Program-made: the position numbers and the translations under genes | Shown here: one piece after another, positions 27,506-39,859 of the stretch | How the letters are laid out: each line of letters begins with the position of its first letter | How positions within the stretch are numbered: position 1 is the first letter of the stretch | Source of the DNA: Paulinella micropora | Lineage: Eukaryota > Cercozoa > Imbricatea > Euglyphida > Paulinellidae | Assembly: GCA_019918135.1 (NCBI GenBank) | Contig: WBZZ01006424.1 | Location: forward strand, 21,001-85,000 | Reading direction: 5' to 3' | DNA: 64,000 nucleotides | The notes under the pieces: model-generated | What the model saw: the letters and a program-made list of their open reading frames with translations, nothing else | Database searches by the model: none | What the model was told of the DNA's origin: nothing

Positions 27506-29139
27506 GCGGTAGCCTAAGTCCAACGCAATGCAGTCATAGTAGGGTGGCAATTCAGACCTCTCCGTTGCAACGTAAGAGTATGTTCCACCCAAGGGGCCAT
27601 CGTAGTCATTGTCGTTGAGCTCGTCGTTGGCATCGTCCGGCAAGTCATCGCAATGTTTACTGTAGTAGTCCTCGAAGTATTCCTCGTCAGTCTCGTCCGT
27701 GTCAGAGTCGTAGGCCAACGTCTTTGACCATCCGTAGAATCCAGTCGCTGAGGGCTCGCAGGTAGGAGGGGCGAAGGCTGAGTTGGCCCATGCGTCTTCG
27801 AGTTCGCCCTCTTCCTCGCAGTCGTTGCCAAGGCATTCTTCATCCACACCATGTTCATCGAGCTCAGCCAGAGCAGCTCGTGGTCCATACCGATTATTGT
27901 TACCATTTCGTAGACGTCCGTTCATGTCCCCTGATCCGCGGTTCGCGTTCCTGTCACAACCATATCGTGCACCACGAGCACCCTGCCGTTGTGCAGTCGT
28001 TGACCTCTCGTCGTTTGCTGACTTCCCCGGCCCTCGCACTACACACTCGGCACCCAAGTGTGACGGCTTGCCACGGCATTCCGCGCGTTGGCAAGTATTC
28101 CTGCACTTGACTATCTGATGAAGACCACCACATGCCCAGCACTTACCTCTGAAGGTGTTGCGTTCCCGGGCCAAGTACACACTCGCGTCTTCACGTTGAA
28201 CTCGCTTTTCATCATATAGCATAGCCACTGCTTGCATCTGTTCCCTGGCCATAGCACACAGTGCTGCGAAGTCGGGCTTGTCTGCGTCCAGCTTACTGAA
28301 GTAGCAAGTTCGCCCAAAGTCGGTGAAGGGTAGATGCGTAGCGGCCTGCAATTTTTCAATCAAGTTGATACATTTATATGCATCAGAAAACTCCTGTTTA
28401 CGCTCCATATAGCAGTAGGCATCGAGCCAGCACTGCGGCACGTCAGTCGACTTCAGTCGATCACTTTCATGCTGGTGTATGAGGCTGGCTGCCGATATGG
28501 CACCAACATGCGTGCACACAGAGCAGCCCACATTGCCCATGGGTCTCTGCCGGCTCGCCGCAGAGTCATTAACGCGTCCTTGTTGAGTTGGGTCGTTTCC
28601 GTAAGAATAGCCATCATCCGCATAGACAACTTCAAGCGCACCCTCGCAGGTAGGCATAGCTCAAACGTTGGATTTCCGCCCAAGGCTCCCACAGCAGCAC
28701 GTTGCGTTGCAAAGGGCTCCAGTGTTGGTGTAGCTCCACTTGCAGAGCTCGAGATGCTCGACGAACTCGACGAGCTCGACGAGCTCAACAACGAAGGCGC
28801 CAGCGTCGCCGCAACCGGCGGCGGAGTAATGATTAGCTTCAACTCATCCCTCGTGAGAGGCGACAAGTTGTCACGAGCCATCAATAGTAGACAAGCATCA
28901 GTTCCGATCATGAACTGCAAAACCGAGTACCTCCAGTCATCGAAGTTCTGCGCATCAACCAGGACGTTTGAAGTCGCCTTCGGTAGCTGGGGCACCTTGA
29001 GGGAAAGCTTCGCAAAGGCGTCATAACCAGATCCACCCACTAGATTCATAATGTCGGTAGTTGACGGTAGCCAATGTAAACCTATGTACTTATTAATAAA
29101 ATCACTAAGCGTCAGTGCGTCACTTGAGTAGTTTATCAA
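27503..29139 (-). pseudogene. Gag-pol fragment of an LTR-type retroelement, cut at its protease motif
   Basis: Two overlapping frames (28,453-29,139 and 27,503-28,657) give a capsid-like N-terminal domain and a CCHC zinc knuckle CWACGGLHQIVKC (about 28,125). A very acidic region ends in PPYYDCIALDLGYR, and the next codon is the TAA at 27,503-27,505 from the inverted repeat. IALD-x-G is the start of a retroviral-type aspartic protease active site, so the element was severed there. GC content and style differ from the viral DNA on its left. Confidence 0.65.
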
Positions 29140-29479
29140 AATAGATTTACTGAGAATGACAATGCAAACGGAATACTAAAATAGAAAAGTAGTCCAAAGA
29201 AAGTAGGACACTGTAAAAACTATTGAGCAAGCAGTCATCTTGAATTCTATTACAGTCAGCTTGGATTTTGTACCTGATGGTAAAGGTTGTGCATTTCATA
29301 GACCAATAGTAGAAGGGAAAAGATGACTGCCAATATAAAGGTAATATAATGAAATAAGTGGAAACCGAAATACAAATGCGGAAAATCATCCGTACAGAGT
29401 AAATTGGTAATGGTAAATATGTTAACGGGAAAATGTCCAATGAAATATGATTCTGACCGGTAACAGAACTTGAAATATA

Positions 29480-29713
29480 ATACAAGTATATTATAGTTCA
29501 ATACCTAAGACAAAGACTGAAGACGCCAGCCATAAACGGGTGGACGCGGCGTTACGAGCTGTCCGCGATCACGTCAACTTTGACTTCGCGACACACACGC
29601 AATCGGCGAGACTCTCGTATCGAGAGGGCCTTAAGCTCCTAATGGCTTATGCTGCCCTGGATCGAATCGTAGCTAGTCACGCACTTACGGTCGCTGATGT
29701 GAAGCATATGTAA
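29480..29713 (+). pseudogene. Coding fragment, unknown
   Basis: Open frame of 77 codons without a start. From about 29,516 the composition becomes protein-like: VDAALRAVRDHVNFDFATHT and LKLLMAYAALDRIVASHALT, ending at TAA 29,711. Looks like the last exon or tail of a host or transposon gene; the first 12 codons are probably not coding. Confidence 0.35.
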
Positions 29714-31370
29714 TTTCATCGGCCTATGAGGTTCATTAGTGTCGGCTTTGCCATTTTTGTCATCAAACTATACTATATTAAAATTTAAGTAAACAGCTTT
29801 CAGAATCTTCAATCGGTTTGAAAAAATATTAAGTAGTTTTTATAAAAGACTCGAATGAAGTTTGGTACAACTTTTCACCTTATTGGAAGGAAATTTTCCC
29901 GAATTTTTTGGAAAAGTGTCCGGATGGCACAACGTTATTGAATTTTTTTAAATTCAAGCCAAGTATCAAAAAAGCACAAGAAGAGAGTAGGAAGCGAAAG
30001 GTATTTTTATCTTACACTCACTTTCTTTCTGTAATCTAACTATGCAGCCTTGTTTATCATGTCTCATTTGATAATGTTCTAAGAAATTCTTGAGTAATTT
30101 TTCTCTTTGACTGCACATCATTTCTTGGAAAACAGTACTTCAAAAGGTGGTCAAATATGTCTTCTTGATAGTTTGCGACTGTTCTAGTCAGAGTTATTGA
30201 GTTATCAAGTTGCTAGTGCACACTTATTGAAGTATCAATTCGTTTTCAATCAATAAAGCCTTATGAAACTACTTGAACTTGATAAACCATGTCAGAACTT
30301 TTTTTGCACTTCAAACATCTTGTGAACTCGGCTTTTAAACTCAATGAGAGGGTGAATATTATGTCCAGAAAACTTATGAAAACTGAACTTCAAGTCATAG
30401 AGCATGGTTTCAATCAATAAAAACGAAGGAGCATTTATGTGTAGTACAAGTAATGATTCTTCAAAGTCAGGCTGTTGTCTGAGAGAAAAACAGTGATTTC
30501 AGGTCTGATGCCTCCAGAGTGCTTTCAGTAAAATTCATTGTTTTCAACTAAAATATACATTTAAAAAGGACTTCTGCACACTTCAAAAGGTACCTGGAGT
30601 CAAAAAGATTATCCACAGAGATTCCAAGATGCATTTTTTGTGTTTTTAGAAAATTTCTGTTGGCACTCCCAAAACTCATGAAGATTTTGAAAAAATCACA
30701 TAAAATGACTTTTAATAAGTATGTGAACGGATAACACTTGTTTCCTGACTAAAAAATAGCTGAACCTCTTCAAAAAGCAGGATCATATTTTTTTTCGAAG
30801 TGCTGGAACAACGGTTTTTGGTCAGATGGTTTGTTGTCCACACACATCGATATAAAAAATCCTTAAGCACAAGTAATTGAACACATGCTATCTACTCATT
30901 TACATAACACACAGTACAGGAGCACATTCTCAAGCTGATAAATACAACACACATTTTCTGACTTCTGGACTGCCATCTTTTCCTAGCACGGTCGGCCCGC
31001 AAATCACCACAGAAAACGATTGAATTTCCAGGAATTTTTTCCAAAAAATGGTCAGAAATAGCCCAAACTCCAGGAAAAATCTCCTCCTAAACCAGAAGGC
31101 CGTTTAAAAAAAGGTTTATATATTTAAAAAGCTCTCATCTTGAACTAGTGCCCACCAATTTTTTACACCCTCTTACCTTATAAAAAAAGTAATTTCTTTT
31201 AATAACTATATATTGCCGTTAACACTAGAAATTGAATTCAAATTCAAAAGAAAAAATTATTTTTTTCTCGTGGGGAACAGATTCAGATGTGCTCTTTACA
31301 ATAAAAAAAGGCGTGTAGAAAAAGGACAAAAACTCAATTAGTAGATTTTGCCTCCGTTTTCATAGTCACT
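29714..31370. other. AT-rich stretch without recognisable genes
   Basis: 1.66 kb with stops in all frames, homopolymer runs and scattered TTTCAAAA/CTTCAAA motifs. No inverted repeats, tRNA or clear repeat units were found by eye. Probably decayed transposon or intergenic DNA. Confidence 0.4.
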
Positions 31371-31469
31371 AATGAACAAGGCGGCAACTGCTGAACAGTC
31401 TTGTGGGTGGGTGGCCGTCTCAGACGCTACTCACCACAGACTAGCCTACTTGGCAGCTGAATGGCGAGG

Positions 31470-31883
31470 CTGGGGTGGCTCAGGGAAAACTCACAGTCGA
31501 CCAGCTGCCACATTACATGTTACGCCAATTCGTATCCGCGGCAGACTGGGGGTACATAATGCACCCCAGTGTCACTGTTGACCTAGTCCAGGACGCCGCC
31601 AGGCGAATGTGGGAGGACGATGTGGCATACTCATCCATCATCGATCTCCCACGATGTGGCATACTCATCCATCATCGATCTCCCACAGAAGGTTTTAACC
31701 AACTTAGTGAACTTCAAGACCGATTTCGCTTCGTTGTTGTTGGCGGTCCTGAGCGGGATAGTGAAAGCCGAGCCGCAGCAAGGGCGGACGGATGGCGAGA
31801 CTTTCGTCCGGAATGTCCTAACCAAGGCACAGGACTTGGACAACACAAACTTCAAAATCACGCGGTTCCGCACTGACCGCATG
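31470..31883 (+). pseudogene. Coding fragment with frame-shifting 34-bp tandem duplication
   Basis: QGKLTVDQLPHYMLRQFVSA starts one frame. A 34-bp block (31,619-31,652, repeated at 31,653-31,686) shifts it, and the continuation reads KVLTNLVNFKTDFASLLLAV to KITRFRTDRM at the viral junction. Probably part of a transposon or host gene that the viral DNA joined. The product is not recognised. Confidence 0.4.
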
Positions 31884-32298
31884 TATTTTTGACGAGGGTT
31901 AAATCGCACTCCGTAAAAATACGGGCTAATATGTCTAAATCTTCTAGTGTCAGTTTATTCATATTGTCATTTAATGCTTTTTTAATGGTGTGTGTCTTTT
32001 GCTTCTTTTTCTGTGTATAGTTTGGATTACCATAAACCGCCCGTCGCTTTCTCTCTGTCGCAGGAGTGTATGCTTTCTTAATTTTATAATATCGGGTTTG
32101 GCCTTCCTTTGTCTTGTGTTTGACGAAGGAAAAATAATAAGTCTGTCCGTTTATGATTTCTTTTTTCGGTGCTGGCGGTGTTGCACTGTCTTCTTTGAGA
32201 CTACCAACGGGACGGCCGACGGGTCGCTTATTTATTATATTGTCTCCGCGACACTCGGACGCGGTGATATTATTGGGTTCTATGTTTGCTGTTGTCAT
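31884..32298 (-). pseudogene. AT-hook protein, right copy, C-terminus lost
   Basis: Same sequence as the 23,267-23,728 gene up to the LTLVKN segment, after which the frame runs into host DNA and stops at 31,858. The missing part equals the portion lying in the 23,680 inverted repeat in the left copy. Confidence 0.7.
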
Positions 32299-32468
32299 TG
32301 CCCCCTTTGTCTTATATTATGTCGGATATATTTATTTAGAATAAATTAATTAATTAATCTTCTTTAATAATAATATTAGCCGTATTTCAATTTAAGTAAT
32401 TAAAGATACATACTTTATAATAATTATTTATTTTTCAAATTTTTATTTTTGTAAGAATATAAAAAAAT

Positions 32469-32757
32469 ATGGTTGATGGTGCGACTGATGGGACGGGGCG
32501 GGACGGGCCCCCTGTATATATTGAGGACGATAAAAAACTTAACAAAATAAAAAAATTGACACGAACCCACATAAAGTTTTATACGGGATTAGAAACAACC
32601 ACTGAGGACTTTAAAGAACACACGGCCCGCGAGTTATACGATTACTTAGAAGCGATTAAAAACCCGACCGCTTACGAAGGCTTAGGCGGTGGCTTAAAAT
32701 TCTACACTGATTTTGAAAGAGACTTTAAAACAAAAAAGGAAATGATGACGGCCCGCG
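32469..32757 (+). pseudogene. Primase-helicase N-terminus, right copy, cut by transposon
   Basis: Starts MVDGATDGTGRDGPPVYIED. Open here, whereas the left copy has a TAA at about 22,985. Interrupted after MMTAR by the transposon; the rest resumes at 40,553. Confidence 0.75.
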
Positions 32758-33422
32758 TGACAGGATATAGTAAGGGCCAACCCGCAGGCTGACCTTCAAG
32801 TTTTTTTCATACATTGCAATATATATTTTTCATGACGAAATCAAAGATTAATTCGTATTAAAACGATTTTAAAAAAATTTGGATGAAATCCGCAACTTTT
32901 TCCGTTACTTATAACGGTTTTTTCGACTGTTATCTCATTTTACACCAAAAATACACTAATCAACGTTCTGGTCTAGTTTTCAGCGCACAGGATTTGTTGT
33001 TTTCAATAAAATTTTTTGTTTTATTATTGGAAAACATATTCAAACTATTTCCTTTGAAGCTTTGAAATTATTTCAAGTTTTCAAACTGCTTAACGGTAGT
33101 TTACACCTTTCATACACCTTTCATACACCTTTCATAGACTTTATGCACATCGGCTACCAAACACCTTCAAGTAATGTTTTTTTGCAGTAAAACTAAATAA
33201 TAAATTTATTTATTATGATTTTGATGTTTTTGAATTTCAAATTCAAATTATATTTGAATTTATAACCGTTAGTGCGACAGTTGGAGACTCTCGTGACTGA
33301 ACTGTGGCAAACACACACTAAAAATATATTAATTAATAAAACTAAATAATATATTGACTTATTTAATTATTTTGATATGTTTAAATTACAAATTCAAATT
33401 ATTTTTGAATTTCTAACAGTTG
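32758..33422 (+). repeat. Transposon left TIR, about 665 bp
   Basis: Pairs with about 39,860-40,552. Contains the tandem motif ACACCTTTCAT and two diverged internal subrepeats around AAACTAAATAATA and AAATTCAAATTATTTTTGAA. Confidence 0.85.
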
Positions 33423-33439
33423 AAAATTCGTTTTATTAA

Positions 33440-36425
33440 CTACCAGTCCCTACGACGCTTGCGACCTAGGCGCCTTGCTTGCTCAACACGCTGAGCGCGA
33501 ACATGTGAATCAGACACATACGAAGGACGCTCAATTCTAAATTAATAGGCCTAGAATAAGTTGGTGCTAGCGCTGCTGCATTAGGCACCCAAACAGGAGC
33601 ACGAGAGGAGCCGGAATCCTTAAGTTTGAAAGCCCAGACAATGGTAGGCTCATCACGAAAAGTCGCGATTTTGAGCTTCCCTGGAGTGTCAGTGCTTTCA
33701 AAACAATGATACTTCCAAAGATCGGTAATGCCTATGACGTTATGCTTGAAGTTCTCTTATCGGTCGATCAGACCATCAAAGACCATAACTTCAGAGTTGG
33801 AAAGATAATTCCGGATCAGGTGTGCCAAGTCACGCGAATCTTGCCACACCCAATCATGGTAAAAAGCCATGTAGGCCACCATCTCTGCTATCTTTCCTGC
33901 ATGTGAGTTGCATAAAGCTTTCCCGTGATAAGATGCCCCAAATTCCAAACAGCTGAGTGTAGCCACTCATGTTTTTTTCTTATTAAACTAAACTCGGCCA
34001 AAGCAACCCTTTGCTTGAAATGTTTCCTTCCACCGTCTGACCATAATATCACTTTCACCACCCCAATGCATTTGATCTTTTCTCTAAAATCTCAGACAAC
34101 CATAGACGAAAGTCATTGGATATGTAAGCGTCGTCTTTGTGAGGTAGTGCGTCAACATACTTTCTCTTCACGCCTCCTCTTCCGTCACCTTTTAAAATCA
34201 CAGCTATGCAATCGTTCACATCTTTGGTTTTCCCTCCTCCAACGCTCATTCTGGAAAAATCTACAACAATGATTGCAGTTCGGGCATCATCTCTTATAGT
34301 CTCTAAAACTCAGTATCTCGTTTGGCACGGAAATGATGCTCGGATTTTTCGAGTTTTGCCATCAAGGCGTCTTCTCTTCCTCCTCCTCATTAGAAATAAC
34401 TCTGTCCGGCAATAATCTATACTGCTCTTCTTTCTCCTGAATCGCAGCCAGCCTGGCAGTGTCTTTTGTGTATTCCATACACGTCGGACACTTGTTCCAG
34501 ACTTTGCTGTGCCTGTGTTCAATCCACAACTGCTGTGTGAAACGGGTAAAGTCAGAACGTAGTGGAGGACCAATGAGTTTTGTAAAGGTTGATTTGGGAT
34601 GTACCATTGAAGTATTCCCCAATCCGCTTGTTCCAATAAATCCGCAGCTGTGTCACTTTTAATCGCCTTTGACTTTTATTGAAGATTGGAGTCCTATAAT
34701 ATATGTATTAGTCAAACGTAGTGTGACAGTCTCAACCATGGCGGGACGATCTCACAACGAGGCTGAAAATTTAAAGATTGTACTCGTTGCTTAGATCCGC
34801 TCTGAAAAAAGGAGAAGATCCAAACAACGGTACAAAATTGGGGGTCAATGCAGTCAAACTGATTGCGAGCAAGAAGAAATGAGAAAGAGAGAGACAGACG
34901 GACAGAGAGAGAGAGAGAGAGAGCGCAAATGTGACCCCTGCTGACTGAGTAGCCGACGTTGGCAAAACCGAAACAGAAACACGCTGAGAAGTTGCAGCTT
35001 CTCCCTCTCTGACAAATACTCCTTGTACACAGACAGATTATTACGCAACCGAGCTGGCTGATCCTGCAATCTTGGGCTGACTGCAAATGACTGAAAAGGC
35101 CTCTTTGCTGTGCTGGGCATCCGTTGAAGTAAGCTCTGCCTGCACTTGTGATCCTTGCCTTTCCAATCCAGACGGATAACATGGTAGCTGGGAGGGTTGC
35201 ACCCGTCACACCGCCAGACTCCTTCCTCACCTGCCTCAAATGCTAATTTAAGCTGTTCCTCAGTCCTTCGTTTCCTTTGCCTCGGCTCAAAATCGAATCC
35301 CTCCCCATCTGGATGGCCTTCCAAATGGCTGGTAAAACGGTTTTAAAGCTTTTGTAATCTGCACAATATTGCTGGTATGCCTTTGCCTCTGTGCAATATA
35401 AGACGTACTGGTGCCCCGAACGAATGTGCCGATCGTGCGATGGATGGGCATCAGCAAAATACTCCTCTATTCCAAAAGCATCCATTCCTAATTGAAGGCT
35501 CGTACTGAACAGGAACACTGGCAAAACTGCTGCTGAGAAAGAGGCTAAAAGACTGAGATTCCCAACCCAGGAGCGTGGCTGACAAAGGACCAAGATCAAA
35601 CAAATGTTGCACCTAAAAAAAAAGAAAGAGAGAGAGGAAAAATAAGAAAGAGCATGTGTGTATAGTTTTGTGTATTAGTATGTGCAAAACTTACATGTCA
35701 GAGATAGAGGGAGAGAGAGAGAGAGAGGAAGAGAGAGAGAGAGAGAGAGAGAGAAGAGAGAAGAGAGAGAGAAGAGAGGAAGAGAGAGAGAGAGAAGAGA
35801 GAAGAGAGAGAGAGAAGAGAGGAAGAGAGAGAGAGAGAGAAGAGAGAGAGAAGAAAGAGGGAGAGAGAGAGGAGAGAAAAGATAGACAAAGAGAGAACCT
35901 CCCCTACCAAAGACGATACATAAGGCGGCACAGTGGACGGAGATGGATCCTCAATGCCTTCTGTAGCCTCAAGAATTCTTACTATAGAACTAAAACCCCA
36001 TTTGGCCAGCTCGGACATGATATCATTTGACTGCATTCGCCCCGCCTCTGTTCCCAGGACATGCATGACACGATTTACTGCTGTAAGCTGAGTTGATGGC
36101 TTGGCAGGAGGCGACAGACCGGACTTTTGCTTAAGGCAAAACGAAACATCAAGCCCTTGCTCGACATTCCCACATATTTTTTCCACACTGAGGCACATTT
36201 GCTGGCTGGAAGCAGTGAATGGCAAAGAGGTATCACTGCTATGTGCCGAGGTAGTTGACGTCGAAGATGGCGGCCCGAGAGCAGCATCGGCCTACACCAC
36301 CAGCATGAAACGATAAGACAAGACAAATACAGCAAAAAATCTAAACCAGTTGCCGCGCTGAGAGCTTTTGAGCAGCTATGCGAAATTCGTTTGCCTTCCA
36401 TTTTCCTTTTGGCCGCAGCATACAA
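33440..36425 (-). CDS. Putative transposase, multi-exon
   Basis: Minus-strand exons with coding-like text. About 36,425-36,350 holds a basic start. At 36,295-36,350 lies an intron with plausible GT...AG ends. The next exon, about 36,295-35,905, contains STQLTAVNRVMHVLGTEAGR; it runs into an intron holding the GA repeat. About 35,590-34,990 contains IEEYFADAHPSHDRHIRSGH and a WRCDGC...HKC zinc motif. About 34,640-34,055 contains WIEHRHSKVWNKCPTCMEY and IIVVDFSRMSVGGGK. About 33,960-33,440 contains FGASYHGKALCNSHAGKIAE. A zinc-rich N-terminal half, an Asp-containing core strand and an HGK...C..H-G motif are transposase-like. Exon limits are approximate and the superfamily is undetermined. Confidence 0.45.
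35708..35880. repeat. (GA)n microsatellite
   Basis: About 170 bp of GAGAGA with AGAG/GGAA interruptions, inside a probable intron of the minus-strand transposase gene. Confidence 0.95.
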
Positions 36426-36886
36426 CTACAGAATGTGCAAGAATTTGGGGTTGGAAAATTATGGATCAAAAGGGGGAAATGACAGACAGATCACAGTGAT
36501 TTTGTATCGTAAAAATAAACACAGCAAGTAGGAGATTGAACGGTGTATGCTGGTGTACTGTTGGTGTACTGTTGGTGTACGAAGGTGTACGGTGGTGTAA
36601 AAATTCAAGAAAATTTCGTTACGGGCGGGCCGCTGCTCTCACTAGTGAAAACCACCCCATTTTGTGTCGTTTTACAAAAACTACACCTCTCAATGTTGGT
36701 AACGTTTTTGGCGGTTTTAGCAACGGTGTACGGGTTGGGGGGAAAGCAGTCCCACATCTCTCGAGTTTGAAAAGACACCAAGAGAACACCTTTCAACACA
36801 GGTCACGTTCTTTACCACCGATTGTCTCTGTTCATATAGCATCTGATTCCTTGCTCTTCAACAGTCTGTTGTACTTTTTAGGCAAC

Positions 36887-37401
36887 ATGCAGGCGATACT
36901 TGGACTGAAAAATCCTCTCCCTGCTGTTCCAGCTGAAGGAGAAGACGACGACAAGCAAGGCCGCCCCAACGTGCTTGGACCAACCGCCCAACTGGCACAC
37001 GCATTTGGACCTCGGACGTCTGCGAATCAGACAGCTCAGACCTCGGGCCAGAATACCAAGTCCTTGCTCCCTTTGACGCTGCAGTCTCCACCCTGGTTGG
37101 CTTTCGACCTTCCTTGCGGCATAGCCGATGGCGACACCAGGGAAAACCGTGTCAAGGAATTCTTGCATTTGGAGGTAGATGAAACTCGCCTTGAGCAGCA
37201 TCCAGCTGACACCAATAATGTAAAAGTAAACAACGTTTGCTTGTTGTTTTCACACAACACACACACACAAACACACAAACACACAAACACACACAACACA
37301 CACACACACACACACACACACAACACACACACACACAACACACGCAACACACACACACACACACACAAACACAGACAAACACACAGACAAACACCACACA
37401 C

Positions 37402-37438
<37 letters not shown>

Positions 37439-39493
37439 CAATCCCGAGCCAACGCACACCCCATCGCTCGTGTTCCCTCCCTATCGCTCGTGTTCCCTCC
37501 CCATCGCTCGTGTTCCCTCCCCATCGCTCGTGTTCCCTCCCAATCGCTCGTGTTCGCCCGTGTTCGCTCGTGTTCCTTCGTGTTCGCTCGTGTTCCTTCC
37601 TTATCGCTCGTTTTCCTTCGTGTTCGCTCGTGTTCCACACACACACACAACACACACACACACAACACACACACACACAGACACACACACACACAGACAC
37701 ACACACAACACACACACACACAAACACAGACAAACACACAGACAAACACCACACACAACACACACACACACACACACAACACACACACACACACACACAC
37801 AACACACACACAAACACACACACACACGTTTTGCTTCGTCTTTATAGTGTCTTAGAATTATTCTTTTTGAATTTTAGGTCTTCGACGCGCACCCTCCGCG
37901 GAAGAACGCATTCCTTCGTCAGCCATGGACTGGAAGTAATTGGTCTGAACAAGCTGGCGCTGCCAAGCTGGTGTGCGGAGAATGGGGAAAGGAAAGGCTT
38001 GTTGCTGGACAAGGCTCGGCTCGGCAGCAATCCTCTTGGTCCGGGGGTGTTTACGTGGAATTTGAATTTTGCATCTTCGGCGAAGAAGAAATCCAGGGCG
38101 GAAGCATTGAAGGATCTCGGCACTACTCTTGCTTTCAAATTGGTTCACACACTGCAAGTCTTGAGCCACACTACCAAACTGGATAATGAGAAGACCAGAA
38201 CGTATCAACGTCAGCTTGGTTCCTTTCTGTCTGGCCCGCCCGACAAGCAGGAAGTATGCGTTGCATCTTTCCGCACTTCTGACATTTATGGTTTCCCTTC
38301 AGAGGAGATGCAGTCCATGCTGTCAAAAATGATGGCTGATCCTAATGTGCCCAAGCGTTTTGATCTTACTACCACTAACCCTGAGGTTGACAGGCAAAAC
38401 CGTGATGTATTGGCGGGATACATAGGTCGTGCCATTTCTTTGCGTGACCTACCTGTTTCAGATGCTCCCCAGCCCCCCAGCGGCAGCGACAACGCAACCA
38501 TGAAGGAATTGATTCATGCCAGGACCCAATCCGCTGAGTTGGAAAAAAAACTTAACGAGGTACTATGTTTTTTCAAACTACTTTATGATCACATTGACTG
38601 GCTTGTGCCCTTAGTTGGTTCAGGACGTTGGAGAGAAGAAGGAAAAAATCAAAAGTTTGGCTGCAACTTTGGCTCAGAATTCCGAGAAGTTCATCGAGAT
38701 CAAAGAACGTCTGGATAATAAAGTGGCCGACCTAGAAGCCAAGCTTCAAGATGCAGTGGACAACGCCTGCGACCATGACAGCGATGAGTTGAAATTGGAC
38801 GCCGCAAAGTGCACGGAGTTGGAGACGAGGCTTGAGAGTCAGCAGGCTGCCATAAACAAACTCAACAATAAAGTGAAAAATGCAGATAGGGTACTGTTTT
38901 CTTTCTCTCGTTACTTATCTTTTGCATTGTATTGGATAGCTCAAGAGAAAGTACGCTGAGGAAAAGGCTGCTGCGGTGGAGGAGCGCAACGCTGCCCTTC
39001 ATGACAAGGAGGCTGCTGAAAAGGTCATGATTCTATTTGCCCGTCTGTTTTATGTCGTTGGTGTGTCGACGTTGCTGTAGGAAAAGAAGGATTTGGACAA
39101 GCAGGTGAGAAGCTCAAAAAGGAAAGTAGTGAATGGCAAAGAAAATGTGTAAAGGCAGAAGGTGAGGTCGAAGTAGCCAAATTGGAGACGGAGGTACTGA
39201 AGACGAAAATGAATGCTTTGGAACAGAAGTTGAGCCTATATCGCGAAAGGTTGACAATTGCAAAGGGATCGGCCAAGCGCGGCGGCAGTGATGATTATCG
39301 CTACAAAAGAAACCGCCGCGACGAGGATCGCGATGAACATAATTATGTTTCAGAGTCAGAGTCTGAGAGTTCTCAGCGGCGCCATCCTCCCAGTGTTGAA
39401 CGCAAACGAGAAAAAGACCGCCGCAGGTCAAGCCGAGATGAAGATGTCTCTCCTGAGCCTCGTTCCAAAAAGCAGCGAACTGAGCGACGTTGA
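36887..39493 (+). CDS. Coiled-coil protein with RS/acidic tail, multi-exon, transposon second gene
   Basis: Exon 1 from the ATG at 36,887 to about 37,219 (MQAILGLKNPLPAVPAEGED start). A long intron holding CA repeats and a minisatellite ends in TTTTAG at 37,878. Further exons: about 37,879-38,559; about 38,624-38,890; about 38,940-39,027; and about 39,081-39,493. Introns of 50-65 bp start GTACT or GTCAT and end CAG or TAG. The product has long heptad-like helices and ends with an SESESESS stretch and Arg/Ser/Glu-rich sequence ending KKQRTERR, like a splicing-factor-style tail. One junction near 39,105 needs a frame change. Probably an accessory DNA-binding or nuclear protein of the transposon. 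Confidence 0.45.
37246..37434. repeat. (CA)n microsatellite, first block
   Basis: CACACA with AACAC variants inside the large intron. The long Cys-Val or His-Thr frames over it are low-complexity artefacts. Confidence 0.95.
37463..37634. repeat. TCGCTCGTGTTCC minisatellite
   Basis: Tandem units of 10-20 bp based on ATCGCTCGTGTTCCCTCCC with shorter TTCGCTCGTGTTCC variants, between the two CA blocks. Confidence 0.9.
37634..37829. repeat. (CA)n microsatellite, second block
   Basis: Same composition as the first CA block; the pair looks like a duplicated cassette split by the minisatellite. Confidence 0.95.
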
Positions 39494-39859
39494 TTGCCTA
39501 ATATACAATTGTTTCTAAGTTAATATCTATTTGTATTCAATAAATATTTCTTTTTCCTTGAAATCAAGTCAAAATTATTAATATTTCAGTTAATATCATA
39601 TATATATACGAATCAGATCTGCATCCATAGATGCGACGTGACTGTAACATTACTTATGTGCTTCACAATCCGGCACACGTGTGTTCCGGAAGTATATGAT
39701 CTATGTTTCAATATTTTCTTAGAATCAGTTATGATGCTTTGTTTCAATTTTATTAATAGTCAATGGTTGAGAAGTTTGGTAATCATATATTTTTATTGTG
39801 ACACTGCGTTTGCGTAAAGTTCAACGTATTTTGCCACCGTTCCCGACTGTAACTGTCTC

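Noticed and set aside
28334-29026. Plus-strand frame opposite gag
   Set aside because: Antisense shadow; the minus frame has the zinc knuckle and protease start.
35656-36225. Long Arg/Glu- or Ser/Leu-rich frames
   Set aside because: Translations of the GA microsatellite. Only the upstream part of the minus frame (to about 35,905) looks coding.
37036-37850. Long open frames rich in Cys-Val or His-Thr
   Set aside because: Translations of CA microsatellites in an intron.
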